The notes: a model not told the origin generated them from the letters alone. Shown: positions 25,870-35,658, counted from the stretch's first letter. The stretch is DNA of 64,000 bases from Candidatus Hydrogenedentota bacterium (GCA_029556545.1 JAKQEQ010000056.1:26951-90950), one strand, 5' to 3'. Numbers and translations are program-made.

Positions 25870-28848
25870 TCAGAGCGTCGGGTCAGAAATGACTATCGGA
25901 ATGTCGCGCGTCATCAGTTGAATTTCCAGCCAGGGTAGGGTTCCTTCTTCGTCCGAAGTGATTCGACACTCGAATTCGCCCGTGGGTATAAGGAAGCCGT
26001 CAGCAATCACGGGCAAATTTCCCATGTGATTCCAATTGGAATCGTAGACCGTGGCTGTCGGCCCGCCTTCCCAGGTGAGGTATTGCCCGCTGGCTACCGC
26101 GCCTTGGACTTCCAGTTTTGCATCTCCAGCGTGCATTACGGGATTGTGCAGCTCCGTGGGAATCTCCTGCAGGGCGGTCAAACCTTCGACAGCGCCCCGC
26201 ACATTGCTGCGCGGCGGAATATAGCCAAAGCCCAGCTTGAGAAATTGGACGCGTTCGTAGTGGCTCCGTTTGCTGCCCATCCGCCAGCCCCAAGCGCCGT
26301 CTGCCCAAGCGGCCTGTGCATTCGGAATCTCAATGTAGCGGCGGTCCATGAAGGTAAGCGGCACAACGTAGTCACCGCCGGGGATCTGGAAAACGAGGAC
26401 CGCGCCGCTGCCGTCGCCGGTGACCCACATGCCGACGCCCCGGCGCGCCGTCATGTTGATCGTGCGGCTCCACTCCGGCAGGTTGTCCTCGTTCACCAAG
26501 GGGTGGTCGAAGGGATTGCCGGCCTCGAGCGTAAGTGTCGTGTCTTTGCCCTCGATGCGGGTGTCGCCCGGATTGCGCATCTCGCCCGGCGCGGGTTGGA
26601 GGAGCACGTTGCCGGCCGCCCCTTTCGTGCCGGCGCGCGACGACGCCATTCTGGCGTAATCGAAGGCGCTGTCGGCGCCCCGTTCGTCGGTGCCGCCTCC
26701 CACGTGCGCCGTCTCGGTCCGGTCACTGGAATCAAAGCCCCAAAGCACCCGAAGTATCACCCGGGGAGCCTGCGCGACAAAGGGGTTGACGAGCTGGAGC
26801 GACTCACCCGGCTTCACGAATTGCCGGGGAGAAATGGCGCCGTGTTCCTGGCCGTCCTGCCAGCGCACGTCTTCACTGCCCGGGCGCGTGAGCACCTGGG
26901 TGGGGTGAATCTCCCATTGCGCGACACCCCGGGTAAGCACGTGCACCAAGGCGGACTGTTCGTGGTGGCCCGCCTGACCCAGCAGGTCTTCCTCATGGAA
27001 CATGGTTTTGCGCATCTGTTCGCGCTGTTCCGGAGAGATAATCTGGTTGACGCGCTTCCAGTTGCTTGCCGTCTCCAGTATCTGGCCGGTCTGGCCGTGC
27101 CCCCGTAGCGTGTCGATATTGATCCCGAAGAGCGGTTCCGGCTTTAGAATGTTGTACATCGTGAAGCCGTGGGCGCATGTCTGGCTCATGCCCCAGTGCA
27201 CATCGAGCACATGGCTGGCCGGACGGAAAGGCTGATCCAGCAAGATCGGGACATTCCCCTTATGACGGCCGCGTCCTGCGTTTCTAGTAGCGTTCAGCCG
27301 GTACTCCATATGAGCGGGCGGCGCATTGCCGCCACTGCTGCCGGCCGTCACGGGGTGATCAAGATGACTGTAAACCAGAGAGGCGAATTTGAAAGCGCCC
27401 CAACTGCGGCCATTGTAGGCGTGCAATTCCAGGCCGTCGTATTCCACGTTGGCGATGCCGCACCGGTTCAGCATCTCCGCGTAATTGCGGGCCATCTCTT
27501 CCAGCAGGGACGAGTCGTTCTCGGGGAGGAGCTGCTGACCATAGGCGGAAATGAGGCCGCGCACGGCTTCGCCCGTCTCATGGGCGGCCCGGCGCGTCGC
27601 CCCCGCGCCGCGCTGGCAGTCCATCAGTCGCCACACGTCCTGGTCCGTGTCTTCGAAGGCCCCTACCCGGATGAGTTCGTCGCCGACGACCATGAATTCG
27701 TAATCGTATTCCCGGTGCAGCGCCGGCGGGTAAGTATAGCGGCGCCCAAAATCCCCGGCCGGCAACCGGAAGGGCGCGGACACGCCAGGCTCGGGACGGA
27801 ACTGGATCGTGCGGTCGGCTGGACCAACGTCTGCGGCCAGCGTTCCCCGTCCCCAGCTTGCGAGCCGCGGATCAGGCGCGTTTCCCACATACTTCGGGTC
27901 TCGTAAACCGATGCCGCCGCTGACCCAGTGTAATTTCAGGTGCATGTCCCGCGCGCGGAGATGCTCCGAAAAGGCGCGCAGGTCTTCCTCGCCGCGCGGA
28001 AACACGGCCGTATTGATGCCCCAGTTCAACTGCCGGGATGTCCAAAACGGCTCCAGGTCTCCCCCGCGCCAGGTGTCGGTGAAAAGGTAAACTTCACGCA
28101 CGCCGGCTTTCTCGGCATACGGTACGGCGGCATACAACTCCTCGGGCGTGCGCGCCGATATGTAGAAACGGCTCTGGTCATTGTACTCAGCCAGCCATTG
28201 ATCCACCCACGCACGTGCCGCCGCCAAGTCCCAGTTCCCTTCCACCCGCGGATGGGGCAGACCCTCGTTCACCCATATTCGCAGGATTGTCTCGTCCTCA
28301 TCCGCCTCATCCTTTGGCTGATAGAGGGCAAAGCCGCCTTTGGGATTCTCCGGATCGCGGTTCCAGAGATGCCGCCAATCTACCTTCACCTCGTTGCCGC
28401 CCCGAGCCTCGGTCATGTAATCCAATTCGAAAGCACGCACGGGCTGGGTCAGTTTCATCTCGAAATGCATCGAGTATTCAGGTGAAGCGGGTATCCCTTC
28501 GAGTCGTTCCACACGAAACGCGAGGTAGGATTCGCTCTGATGCATCGTCATGGTCACCCGCGGCAATCCGTCGCCACACGATGCCACCAGTGTTCCGTTT
28601 TCAATGCGCACATGGTCAAAGCGCAACGGGACGTTGTCCCGGGACATAAGATAAAAGCCAAGACCGGGGTCGCTTGTTAGCAACAATTCCTGACCCTCCA
28701 TGTGAGTTTTGAAGGATGCAGGATGTCCGTCTGAAGAGAACTGAAAAATGAACCGTGAGGTATCCAGCGGTGTTGTCGCCGACATGGAGACTGTCTGTGG
28801 CGTAAGGGCAAGGAACACTACAACCATCAGATATACATTATTTCTCAT
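25870..28848 (-). CDS. Large secreted protein, possible TIM-barrel glycosidase
   Basis: This is 992 residues from the ATG at 28846-28848 (AAAGGA about 8 bases upstream) with a signal peptide (MRNNVYLMVVVFLALTPQTV). An N-terminal beta part (about 30-170) precedes a barrel-like middle (about 210-620) with VREVYLFTDTWRGGD, HLKLHWVSGG and IANVEYDGLELHAY segments, the acidic residues of which could be catalytic, and a beta-sandwich C-terminus (about 650-990). The layout resembles large uncharacterised polysaccharide-degrading enzymes, but I cannot assign a GH family. It stands alone, divergent from the island that begins at 29502. Confidence 0.65.
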   Translation of the reverse strand: MRNNVYLMVVVFLALTPQTVSMSATTPLDTSRFIFQFSSDGHPASFKTHMEGQELLLTSDPGLGFYLMSRDNVPLRFDHVRIENGTLVASCGDGLPRVTMTMHQSESYLAFRVERLEGIPASPEYSMHFEMKLTQPVRAFELDYMTEARGGNEVKVDWRHLWNRDPENPKGGFALYQPKDEADEDETILRIWVNEGLPHPRVEGNWDLAAARAWVDQWLAEYNDQSRFYISARTPEELYAAVPYAEKAGVREVYLFTDTWRGGDLEPFWTSRQLNWGINTAVFPRGEEDLRAFSEHLRARDMHLKLHWVSGGIGLRDPKYVGNAPDPRLASWGRGTLAADVGPADRTIQFRPEPGVSAPFRLPAGDFGRRYTYPPALHREYDYEFMVVGDELIRVGAFEDTDQDVWRLMDCQRGAGATRRAAHETGEAVRGLISAYGQQLLPENDSSLLEEMARNYAEMLNRCGIANVEYDGLELHAYNGRSWGAFKFASLVYSHLDHPVTAGSSGGNAPPAHMEYRLNATRNAGRGRHKGNVPILLDQPFRPASHVLDVHWGMSQTCAHGFTMYNILKPEPLFGINIDTLRGHGQTGQILETASNWKRVNQIISPEQREQMRKTMFHEEDLLGQAGHHEQSALVHVLTRGVAQWEIHPTQVLTRPGSEDVRWQDGQEHGAISPRQFVKPGESLQLVNPFVAQAPRVILRVLWGFDSSDRTETAHVGGGTDERGADSAFDYARMASSRAGTKGAAGNVLLQPAPGEMRNPGDTRIEGKDTTLTLEAGNPFDHPLVNEDNLPEWSRTINMTARRGVGMWVTGDGSGAVLVFQIPGGDYVVPLTFMDRRYIEIPNAQAAWADGAWGWRMGSKRSHYERVQFLKLGFGYIPPRSNVRGAVEGLTALQEIPTELHNPVMHAGDAKLEVQGAVASGQYLTWEGGPTATVYDSNWNHMGNLPVIADGFLIPTGEFECRITSDEEGTLPWLEIQLMTRDIPIVISDPTL

Positions 28849-29501
28849 GGAGGGAATCCTTTCATTCCTGTTTTAATTTCGGTGCAATCTCTGCCTGCCT
28901 AAGCGAAAATAGTGGTCAGCCTCTTCATAAGAAAAGCAATGGCTGCCATTGATCTAAGTGCCTCGATTTTGCCGGTCTTGGAGGATGCCTGTCTGCCAGA
29001 ACTGACCCAACTCGATTAAAGATGGTTTCGGCATGCACAATTTATCCACAGTCCCGGTAGGAGTATATGGTGGGGTAAATTTGTGGCTCGATAGGCAGGA
29101 ACTGTCCTCTCCGTGCGGATAATGATGCAGGGCGAGTCTTCGCGTTCTTGGTTTAATGGACCTTGAGTTGGGGTAGGGCGGGACAGACAACGAAAGGGAT
29201 GTGTGACGAAGAGAGAAAGGCCCAAAGACACCCCTTGACTGCCCGCGGCAATACCTACATAATGAACACATCGGGCGCTTCAGTTCTAGACCGGGACCCG
29301 CGCGTGTCTCGACCGCTATAGACGGCCTCGCGTGGGCACAGGCAGGAGAGGGGGACCGAATTGGAGTAGGCCCGGCGTCGTGAGGGTTTCGAGGGCAGGG
29401 CGGTGAGGGGGTAGTTCCGTACTTGAAGGACAAGATGAACCGCGCCGGATAATTTCGCAGTTGAGTCCCAGCCACAAGTCTCGCAAAGAGGAGGGCGTGG
29501 T
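28849..29501. other. Divergent intergenic region, 653 bp
   Basis: No gene is supported; the frames crossing it have no ribosome sites or domains. It is more AT-rich than its surroundings and separates the minus-strand enzyme from the island genes. The plus-strand promoter at 29235-29263 and a long leader for the 29502 gene lie in it. A single DnaA-box-like TTATCCACA at 29042-29050 stands alone. Confidence 0.6.
29235..29263 (+). promoter_or_regulatory. Sigma70-type promoter of the kinase-fold/TPR gene
   Basis: TTGACT and CATAAT are separated by exactly 17 bases, close to the TTGACA-N17-TATAAT consensus. Transcription would start near 29270 and leave a leader of about 230 bases before the start at 29502. 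Confidence 0.55.
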
Positions 29502-31736
29502 ATGGCTACGAGGAGAGCATTTGTGAACTGGCTTTCGAGGGCCAGAGAGGGCCTGCCCAACGATTTCGTCAAGCGATTGGAGAAGGAGCTTCAGGCAGTG
29601 TTTCCTGAGGCGCGGAGCATTACCGTCTGCGATCAGTTTCACGGGTACACAAACATACCCGAGCGAAAGATAGTTCTGGGCGTTGAGGTCAGGGCGCCGG
29701 AGAGCTACTCAACGCATGTGGTGAAGATTGGCGCCACTGAGGAAGTGCTGCCCGATTATGAAGGCTGGCGAGCGTGCACCGCCAAGCGCCTTTTCGCGAG
29801 CCGGATATTCTTGCCGGTGACGAAGACCGACCTGCGCGGGGACCGTGCCGCCGTGCGGTATGAGAATGCATACGTCCTCTTTGGGCCGAATGAGCGTCTG
29901 CAAAGCCCCGTCTCGCTGGAAGACGTTGTGTCCTGGACGGTGAAGGATGATAAACCCGACCCGCGTTCCGTCGAGCGCGTGATCCGGCAGATTTACACCG
30001 ACCTGGGACACTGGTTCTACGATCAAGCCAAGGACGACCCTAAGGGTGCGCTGGACTTCTACCGACGGCGCGTCCGCAAAGCCACCGGTATCTGGCGGAC
30101 GGATCAGTGGCGGCACGACTTGCGACGTGACATCATTTGGCTCCTCGCGGGCGAGAAACATCCGAAGGATAGGCTGCTGTATCTCGATCCGTGCGACTTC
30201 GTTTGCTGGGCGTGCCATACCGGGACCATTCCCCACACGTTGGTGGGTCGATCCCACGGCGACCTCCATGGCCGCAATATCCTCGTCGGCGTGCAGCGCG
30301 GCGAGGCGGAATATCCGACGGTCTTCGACTACGGTGAGATGAGTAGCAAGAACGTAATCGCCTGGGACTTCGTCAAGTTGGAGACTGAACTCAAGACCCG
30401 ACTCCTGCTTGATCTCTTCAAGGATGAATCGGTCCGGGGAACCCTCCGCAATTTTGAGGAAGACGGCGCGGCAGCTCTGACCGATGGCAATGGTTCCGCC
30501 CCGGGAAGAGTGATCCCGCGACGGATTCTCGCTTCCATGTTACGGTTTGTATTTCAATTTGAATCGCTCCTGGCCGATCTGACCGCGCAGATCTACCGGC
30601 TGGACGCCCCGGAATCCACGGAGCCGCTTTGTAGTCACTCTCCAAGCGGTAATGAGAAGTTGGATAGGGCCTTGTGCATTCTGCTTCGCATCCGCCGGGA
30701 AGCCGCTCTGGCCTTGGCCGAAGTCCACACGAACGTCCCGCATGAGCTGTGGCGCGAGGAATACAACTTTGCTTTGGCCGTTTATGCCGTGAGCACGGGC
30801 AAGTTCAACTACCGGGAATACGAATCCGCTTTCGCCCTGATTTCCGGCGGTGTGGCTGCCGCGCGCCTCGATATGGCGCAGGAGGCTGTGCTGCGGCAGA
30901 TCAACGCGAAGCGGCTGTCGCTACCGACGAGAGGGGCGGCGGCGCACTACCCATATCCAAGCTACCACGTTCCGATGATCCGTGCCCATCGGCTTTGGGC
31001 CGGCAAGCATAGCCGGCAAGCCCTCAACAGCGCTCTCGAGGCACTTGAACACGCCACGCAATGCTATGAACATGCTGTGCCACTGCTTCAAGAACAGGCC
31101 CTCCTCCTGGCGGAGGCAGGACGTCACGCCGAGGGCCAGGACCTATTGCGTCCGCTTCAGGCGCTTTGCGAGGCGTTCGGCGACTTCGAGACCCTATGCC
31201 GCATCGCGCGCTTGGCAAAAGACTTTGGAGATATCGCTCTTGATCGCGATCCGGTGCCCATTGACGAGTTGCCGAGCCATCCAGCCGCCCAGGAATACAA
31301 CACGGCTTACGACGTCTACATGCGCGCCTTCAAACTGCGCAAGGACTACTACCCAGGTGTCAACGCGGCCACCTTGGGGATCATGTTGGCGAAACCGACG
31401 GCGCGGGACACTGCGAGCGAAGTCGCCCGGCTTTGCCAACCGCTCCGCGTGGGATCACTCCCACAATCGGAGCGTTTCTGGGTCTTCGCCACCGAGGGCG
31501 AATGCGCGCTCCTCCTCGGAAAGAGCAAAGAGGCCGCGCGCTTCTATCGCCAAGCCTTGGCAGTGCTTGGTGAAAAGCAGGTGGGCATGGCGCAAAGTGC
31601 CTACAACCAAGTGTGCCGGCTGTACTGGGCGTTGGGTGAGCAACGGGTCACACCGGTGACCCGCGTGTTCAAGACCTCGCATTTTTGGTCGAATCTCGCG
31701 GCGGGCCCCTTGGGAAACTGCGATTTTGATGAGTAG
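29502..31736 (+). CDS. Kinase-fold (APH-like) protein with TPR-like C-terminus
   Basis: This is 744 residues from the ATG at 29502, six bases after GAGGAGG. The N-terminal half (about 30-300) resembles aminoglycoside-phosphotransferase/kinase folds: HGDLHGRNIL (about 252-261) is the catalytic loop, and VFDYGEM about 20 residues later takes the place of the metal-binding DxD/DFG segment. The C-terminal half (about 390-740) is helical with TPR-like pairs (ALNSALEALEHATQCYEHA, LLGKSKEAARFYRQALAVLG). No signal or membrane segment is seen. Such kinase-TPR proteins occur with TIR, Nudix and AAA+ genes in predicted bacterial conflict systems. It may phosphorylate a protein or nucleotide; the substrate is unknown. 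It is the first gene of the island. Confidence 0.7.
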   Translation: MATRRAFVNWLSRAREGLPNDFVKRLEKELQAVFPEARSITVCDQFHGYTNIPERKIVLGVEVRAPESYSTHVVKIGATEEVLPDYEGWRACTAKRLFASRIFLPVTKTDLRGDRAAVRYENAYVLFGPNERLQSPVSLEDVVSWTVKDDKPDPRSVERVIRQIYTDLGHWFYDQAKDDPKGALDFYRRRVRKATGIWRTDQWRHDLRRDIIWLLAGEKHPKDRLLYLDPCDFVCWACHTGTIPHTLVGRSHGDLHGRNILVGVQRGEAEYPTVFDYGEMSSKNVIAWDFVKLETELKTRLLLDLFKDESVRGTLRNFEEDGAAALTDGNGSAPGRVIPRRILASMLRFVFQFESLLADLTAQIYRLDAPESTEPLCSHSPSGNEKLDRALCILLRIRREAALALAEVHTNVPHELWREEYNFALAVYAVSTGKFNYREYESAFALISGGVAAARLDMAQEAVLRQINAKRLSLPTRGAAAHYPYPSYHVPMIRAHRLWAGKHSRQALNSALEALEHATQCYEHAVPLLQEQALLLAEAGRHAEGQDLLRPLQALCEAFGDFETLCRIARLAKDFGDIALDRDPVPIDELPSHPAAQEYNTAYDVYMRAFKLRKDYYPGVNAATLGIMLAKPTARDTASEVARLCQPLRVGSLPQSERFWVFATEGECALLLGKSKEAARFYRQALAVLGEKQVGMAQSAYNQVCRLYWALGEQRVTPVTRVFKTSHFWSNLAAGPLGNCDFDE

Positions 31737-31758
31737 ACGCCGACAAGAATCGGGAGAC

Positions 31759-31801
31759 GACACATGTTCCTACGGACTCAATGAATTCTTGAACACGTGT
31801 C
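31759..31801. repeat. Inverted repeat between convergent genes
   Basis: GACACATGTTC (31759-31769) and GAACACGTGTC (31791-31801) pair in 10 of 11 positions across 21 bases. They lie between the convergent kinase-TPR and Nudix genes, so a two-way terminator is the simplest reading, although no T-runs flank the stem. Confidence 0.35.
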
Positions 31802-31843
31802 CTCGGAACGATTTGCGATACAATCGAGTTTCCTGACTATAGG

Positions 31844-32341
31844 CTATTCCTCCTCCGTTTCCCCCTCATGGCGGCAACCTTTCATCCACTCTACGCTATT
31901 CAGCAATCGCTTCGCCGTCTCGCTGACAGGCCGTCCGTCCGTCGCCAGTTCCTTTCGAATCTCCGCCTCGCTCATCCAGCGGTTGTGTGGTTCACGATGC
32001 ACAACATCCACTGCCTCAGGCCGAATTAACTTCACCTCGAACAACTCCATCGTGTAGGCCGTATCGGACCTGGCGCTCGCGGACCACGCCACGAACTCAA
32101 GGTGGGCGACCGGCCGCGGCGACACCACGAAGTCGATATCCGGCTGTAATCCGAGTTCCTCCGTTACCTCGCGAATAATGCAATCACGGAAGGATTCGCC
32201 CGGCTCAAGATGGCCGCCCACAAGGCTGTAGGCCCGCCACTTGTCATTCCAGCGGGTCAACCATTTCGTGTCGGCTTGATCTTGATATCGAATCAACGCG
32301 ACGGAAGCAATGGATTCTCTCATCGTAGTTTCGTCTACCAT
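31844..32341 (-). CDS. Nudix hydrolase
   Basis: This is about 165 residues from the ATG at 32339-32341; the frame also allows starts at 32386, 32359 and 32323, and none has a good ribosome site. The Nudix box GX5EX7REUXEEXGU is complete (GGHLEPGESF, then IIREVTEELGL), so hydrolysis of a nucleoside diphosphate linked to another group is expected. The substrate is not evident. The C-terminus (RWMSEAEIRKELATDGRPVS) resembles that of the degenerate Nudix-like protein at 32657, so the two are probably paralogues. In this setting it could clear or make a nucleotide signal. Confidence 0.85.
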   Translation of the reverse strand: MVDETTMRESIASVALIRYQDQADTKWLTRWNDKWRAYSLVGGHLEPGESFRDCIIREVTEELGLQPDIDFVVSPRPVAHLEFVAWSASARSDTAYTMELFEVKLIRPEAVDVVHREPHNRWMSEAEIRKELATDGRPVSETAKRLLNSVEWMKGCRHEGETEEE

Positions 32342-32656
32342 TCGGTGTAACACGTACATTACGCATGCCGCGCGAAGACGCCACACGCATCATTGAGCAT
32401 CCGCCATTGCCTTACCCTTGATCGAGTGGCTGACGAAGACATCGTGGGGCATAGGGTTCTATTTCCCGTGGCGCTCACAACGGAGCCGATAAACAGGATA
32501 CCTCCGGACGCAAACTGATACGTGCCGTGATTCTGGCGGCTCTACACATCCAATGTCCCTTTCGGCACGAAACACCGGCAAGCCTGTTCTGGAAGACACC
32601 GGCTTCGGAACGCCGATCCGCCGGCGCCCGCGGCTCCGTTGCCAAACCACCCGACC
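32342..32656. other. Gene-free interval between the two Nudix genes
   Basis: This is 315 bases with short open frames only, none with a ribosome site or recognisable domain. I see no clear promoter. The interval probably holds the 5' control region of the Nudix gene at 31844. Confidence 0.4.
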
Positions 32657-33262
32657 TCAAGGGAAGCTCTTATTTTGCTTCCTCGCGTTCTCATCGAGAC
32701 TGCTAACCAGGAAACGCGCCGTATCGGAGATGGGTTGCAGTTGGCTATCGAGTATTTCTTCAACGGTAAGCCATTTTGTGAGACTATCCATATGCACCTT
32801 CGGCTTCCGCTCGAAATCCATTTGATAGACCCTGAAGTTATACTTCTTGATCAAACCATCGCGGTCGCCCTGGGACAGGCTGGCCGCAATCAACACTTCC
32901 CTCATGTGGTGAAAACGCGGCTTTTCTTCTTCCGCTGACGCCTTCGTGGTCACCAGGCCGCCCAACCATTCCGTCGCCGCGCGGGCGGCCGCGTGCACCC
33001 AGTCCTCCCTTCGCGCCGGTCTGCCCGGGAACGCCGGGTCCAGCCACTCCCGCTGCTTCGTCATGGGCAAGGTGAAAGATCGCCACTTCTCGTTATACAC
33101 AGTCAGAATTCTCTTCCCCCACGTGATCGCGACGACAGCCACGAAGGCATCCCGTTGATGCTGCTGCAATTGCGCCAAAACCTCCGCCAGTCGCGCCTCC
33201 AGCCCGGCCAACAGCGCGGCCGTCTGAGCTTCCGGCTGCATCTTCTTCGCTTTCTGTTCCAT
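32657..33262 (-). CDS. Degenerate Nudix-like protein
   Basis: This is 201 residues from the ATG at 33260-33262, chosen for GAGGAAGAG just upstream. An N-terminal helical/coiled-coil part (about 10-50, LLAGLEARLAEVLAQLQQHQ) precedes a Nudix-like fold: VVAITWGKRILTVYNEKWRS matches the first strands of the neighbour's Nudix domain, and the C-terminus (KWLTVEEILDSQLQPISDTA) matches its end. The Nudix box is ruined: the REUXEE glutamates are replaced (DWVHAAARAATEWLGGLV). It is probably a ligand-binding, non-catalytic relative that could sense the nucleotide its active neighbour hydrolyses. Confidence 0.6.
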   Translation of the reverse strand: MEQKAKKMQPEAQTAALLAGLEARLAEVLAQLQQHQRDAFVAVVAITWGKRILTVYNEKWRSFTLPMTKQREWLDPAFPGRPARREDWVHAAARAATEWLGGLVTTKASAEEEKPRFHHMREVLIAASLSQGDRDGLIKKYNFRVYQMDFERKPKVHMDSLTKWLTVEEILDSQLQPISDTARFLVSSLDENARKQNKSFP

Positions 33263-33588
33263 GATCTCTTCCTCGAACCTTGCCGCACCTGCTTCTCGCC
33301 AAACGATCCCCCCAAACGGCGTCACACAGAATTGACAGTTCCCGACTCTCAAATGTACAAGACTTGGTCCATTGATTCAAGCCCTTCCCTCGTCGCGCTT
33401 CACCCGTTGCCGTTCACCCCTTTCCGCGCCCGTCACACACGGGGTCAGTCTCCTTGGTGGAACGTGCGCCACACTCTTACATAATACCTTCATCAGCGCA
33501 CGACGATTTGCCAAGCGAGCGTGGGCGCCGTCGGCTACCGATCGCTTGGCCACAGATCGTCATCCGTGCATTGCTTTTCGTATCCGCC
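33263..33588. other. Gene-free interval
   Basis: This is 326 bases upstream of the degenerate Nudix gene and downstream of the NDT-like gene, both on the minus strand. No gene, clear terminator or strong promoter is seen. A TATTAT on the minus strand near 33483 could serve as a -10 element, but has no matching -35. Confidence 0.35.
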
Positions 33589-35658
33589 TCATGCCCGACT
33601 CGCACCTGACCGCCGGGACGCAGAAGTACGCATGCTACGCTTAGACCGTTTTGGCGGTTCGATCTTCGCAGCGCCCGCGTCGTTTCCGAATAGTGGCTGT
33701 ACGTCAACAATGGTGTAATTGACGGGCATCCGCGAATCATGTTTCTTGGGTTGTTCACCAGACCTGTATTGGACCGAAAGAAGGACCTGCGCACCCTCCC
33801 TCTCCAAGTCCATAGACTTATCCACCAAGAGGCTCTGAAGCAACCTCCCCGTCTTGGCCTCATCATTCGTTTCAGTCTGGACTGTTAGCGAGGTTAATAG
33901 CTTCGCCAGTCCATATGTTGCAATACCGGTGAAACCACAAAGCAGGACAATCCATCTATTCGCCGACGGACTTACCGCCCCCTGGAGCTTGAAGAGTCCC
34001 GGACGATCCTTGAGAACCGTGAGAACTCCAAACGTCGTGCCTTCCGCCGGCCGTGTCCCGCGTATGCTGTGGACACACTCAAATTGCTCCCCATACCATA
34101 TTACGCAGTCCTTCTCCCCTTTTGGCGGCTTCTGGAAAAAGCAGCTTGCCTCTCGTTCAGGACAATTCTCCGTGGTCTTGTAGAAAAGATATCCGTGTTT
34201 TCCAATGCATGCTGGTTCCGCGATGTCGCATTCCCAACATCTGTTCTGTCTCCTGGAGTCCTTGTGCCGACATCGCGTTGGGTGATAAGGCGGAATTTCG
34301 TACGCTCGCGCGAGTACAAGCTCTGCGTAGTCGCTGACATCCGGGCTGCCAATGATGATTACGCTATTCGGTATCCTTTGTATCTTAGCCTCGATGGAAT
34401 TAGCCAACGTCTCCCTCTCGGCTTCCGAGTCCAGACCCTCCGTCACCTTCTCCTCCGGTGGAGCGATTGCTATCCCTGCATCGCGATAGTTGCGAGCAAG
34501 AAAAGCCGCGAGTTCACCGACTGCGGCATAATCCCACTTGTCCACATTCGTTCTGCCGCCGGGACGGTTCTTGTTGTCCGCCGCGGCGGCGCGGGCGCAG
34601 GTCAACAGCGTTAGCCCGGCCGGGGGCTTCAGCACCTTGTCCCAGATGGCCCTCAAGGGATAATCGCGCCTCTCGATGGTAAAATTGCCGTCGATCTCCG
34701 TAAGAATACTCTTTAGTTCCCTGTGCAGCGTACTCAGCCTCTTGAAGTGGATCTGCCAAAGTCCCCTGACGTCAAAAGGCGATGGCGCTCCGCATATATC
34801 TATGTTCGTTATCGGTATGGTGTCCCTGCCCAAGGCGTGCGAAAGCCCGAGAACAAAGTAGATGCCGACATTCGCCTTTCCATCATAGTGCGTCGCGTCC
34901 ACGACAAAGACCTTGGATGACGACAGTTGCCTCAGTTGATCCGAAGGCGACTCGTCGAGAAGCCCTTCGGTGATTGGTACCGCCTTAACTGTCCAAGAGC
35001 CGCTCCTATTCTGCTCTTCGACCTTTCCCGCGGCATCGACAAGTACCCGTAGATATAACTTCTTGTCTGGGAGTCCCTCACGACAACAGAAGGAAATGTT
35101 CTTTTCCGCAATGTACGACTCCTGTCGTCGCATTGCCTCCATATGGTACGAGGCCTGTACGTCAACGGTTCTGTGCTCTAGAAACTGCATGAATGTACCG
35201 TGGTCGTTCTCAGGCAATTCAAGCGGCAGTAACTCACCATAGGACAGCACCTTTCCCGCGCGCGCCAAACCACCGAGTATCTGTTCGAACCCTGAAGTAG
35301 CCGCCGCGTCGGCATCCCTGAGTATCAGCACTGTCTTGCCGAATCCCCAGGCCAGGCCCAACTCGTAGTAGACATTTGGATTTTCCTCGGTCACATCCGC
35401 TATGACCCAGTCGGCCTGCTGCATTAGCTTGCATATCTGCTGACACATCACGAAGCCTAGCTGGGATGCCTGGTCAGCGCGTTGCGGGCTGATGTGAGCA
35501 CGCTCGGCCGCCTTCTTGATAACGTTCAAGTAGATGTCATCGTATGGAAAGCCGTATGGAGAGATCACAAAGAGTTTTCTTTCGCCAGTACTCGGTTCCG
35601 GATGTTGCGGGGCTGATCTCCCCAAGATGCAATCCTGATTGGTCATGAAGCATTTCAT
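33589..35658 (-). CDS. Tandem nucleoside-deoxyribosyltransferase-like signalling protein
   Basis: This is 689 residues from the ATG at 35656-35658 (GAGGAAGG about 11 bases upstream). Residues about 28-150 match the NDT-like fold used by nucleotide-cleaving or sensing domains (FVISPYGFPYDDIYLNVIKK, then ADWVIADVTEENPNVYYELG). A second, weaker copy spans about 190-320 (SSKVFVVDATHYDGKANVG). A third alpha/beta part (about 365-465, SVIIIGSPDVSDYAELVLA), a cysteine cluster (about 470-525) and a hydrophobic stretch (about 573-592) follow. The first copy keeps the DxT...N...YYELG signature. It probably acts on, or binds, a nucleoside-type signal in the conflict island. It is divergent from the TIR gene at 35997. 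Confidence 0.65.
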   Translation of the reverse strand: MKCFMTNQDCILGRSAPQHPEPSTGERKLFVISPYGFPYDDIYLNVIKKAAERAHISPQRADQASQLGFVMCQQICKLMQQADWVIADVTEENPNVYYELGLAWGFGKTVLILRDADAAATSGFEQILGGLARAGKVLSYGELLPLELPENDHGTFMQFLEHRTVDVQASYHMEAMRRQESYIAEKNISFCCREGLPDKKLYLRVLVDAAGKVEEQNRSGSWTVKAVPITEGLLDESPSDQLRQLSSSKVFVVDATHYDGKANVGIYFVLGLSHALGRDTIPITNIDICGAPSPFDVRGLWQIHFKRLSTLHRELKSILTEIDGNFTIERRDYPLRAIWDKVLKPPAGLTLLTCARAAAADNKNRPGGRTNVDKWDYAAVGELAAFLARNYRDAGIAIAPPEEKVTEGLDSEAERETLANSIEAKIQRIPNSVIIIGSPDVSDYAELVLARAYEIPPYHPTRCRHKDSRRQNRCWECDIAEPACIGKHGYLFYKTTENCPEREASCFFQKPPKGEKDCVIWYGEQFECVHSIRGTRPAEGTTFGVLTVLKDRPGLFKLQGAVSPSANRWIVLLCGFTGIATYGLAKLLTSLTVQTETNDEAKTGRLLQSLLVDKSMDLEREGAQVLLSVQYRSGEQPKKHDSRMPVNYTIVDVQPLFGNDAGAAKIEPPKRSKRSMRTSASRRSGASRA

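Noticed and set aside
29042..29050. DnaA-box-like TTATCCACA as a replication origin
   Set aside because: Only one box is found, with no cluster and no dnaA, dnaN or parAB genes nearby.
28954..29475. A 173-residue minus-strand frame in the divergent region
   Set aside because: It has no ribosome site or recognisable domain, and it crosses the predicted plus-strand promoter at 29235.
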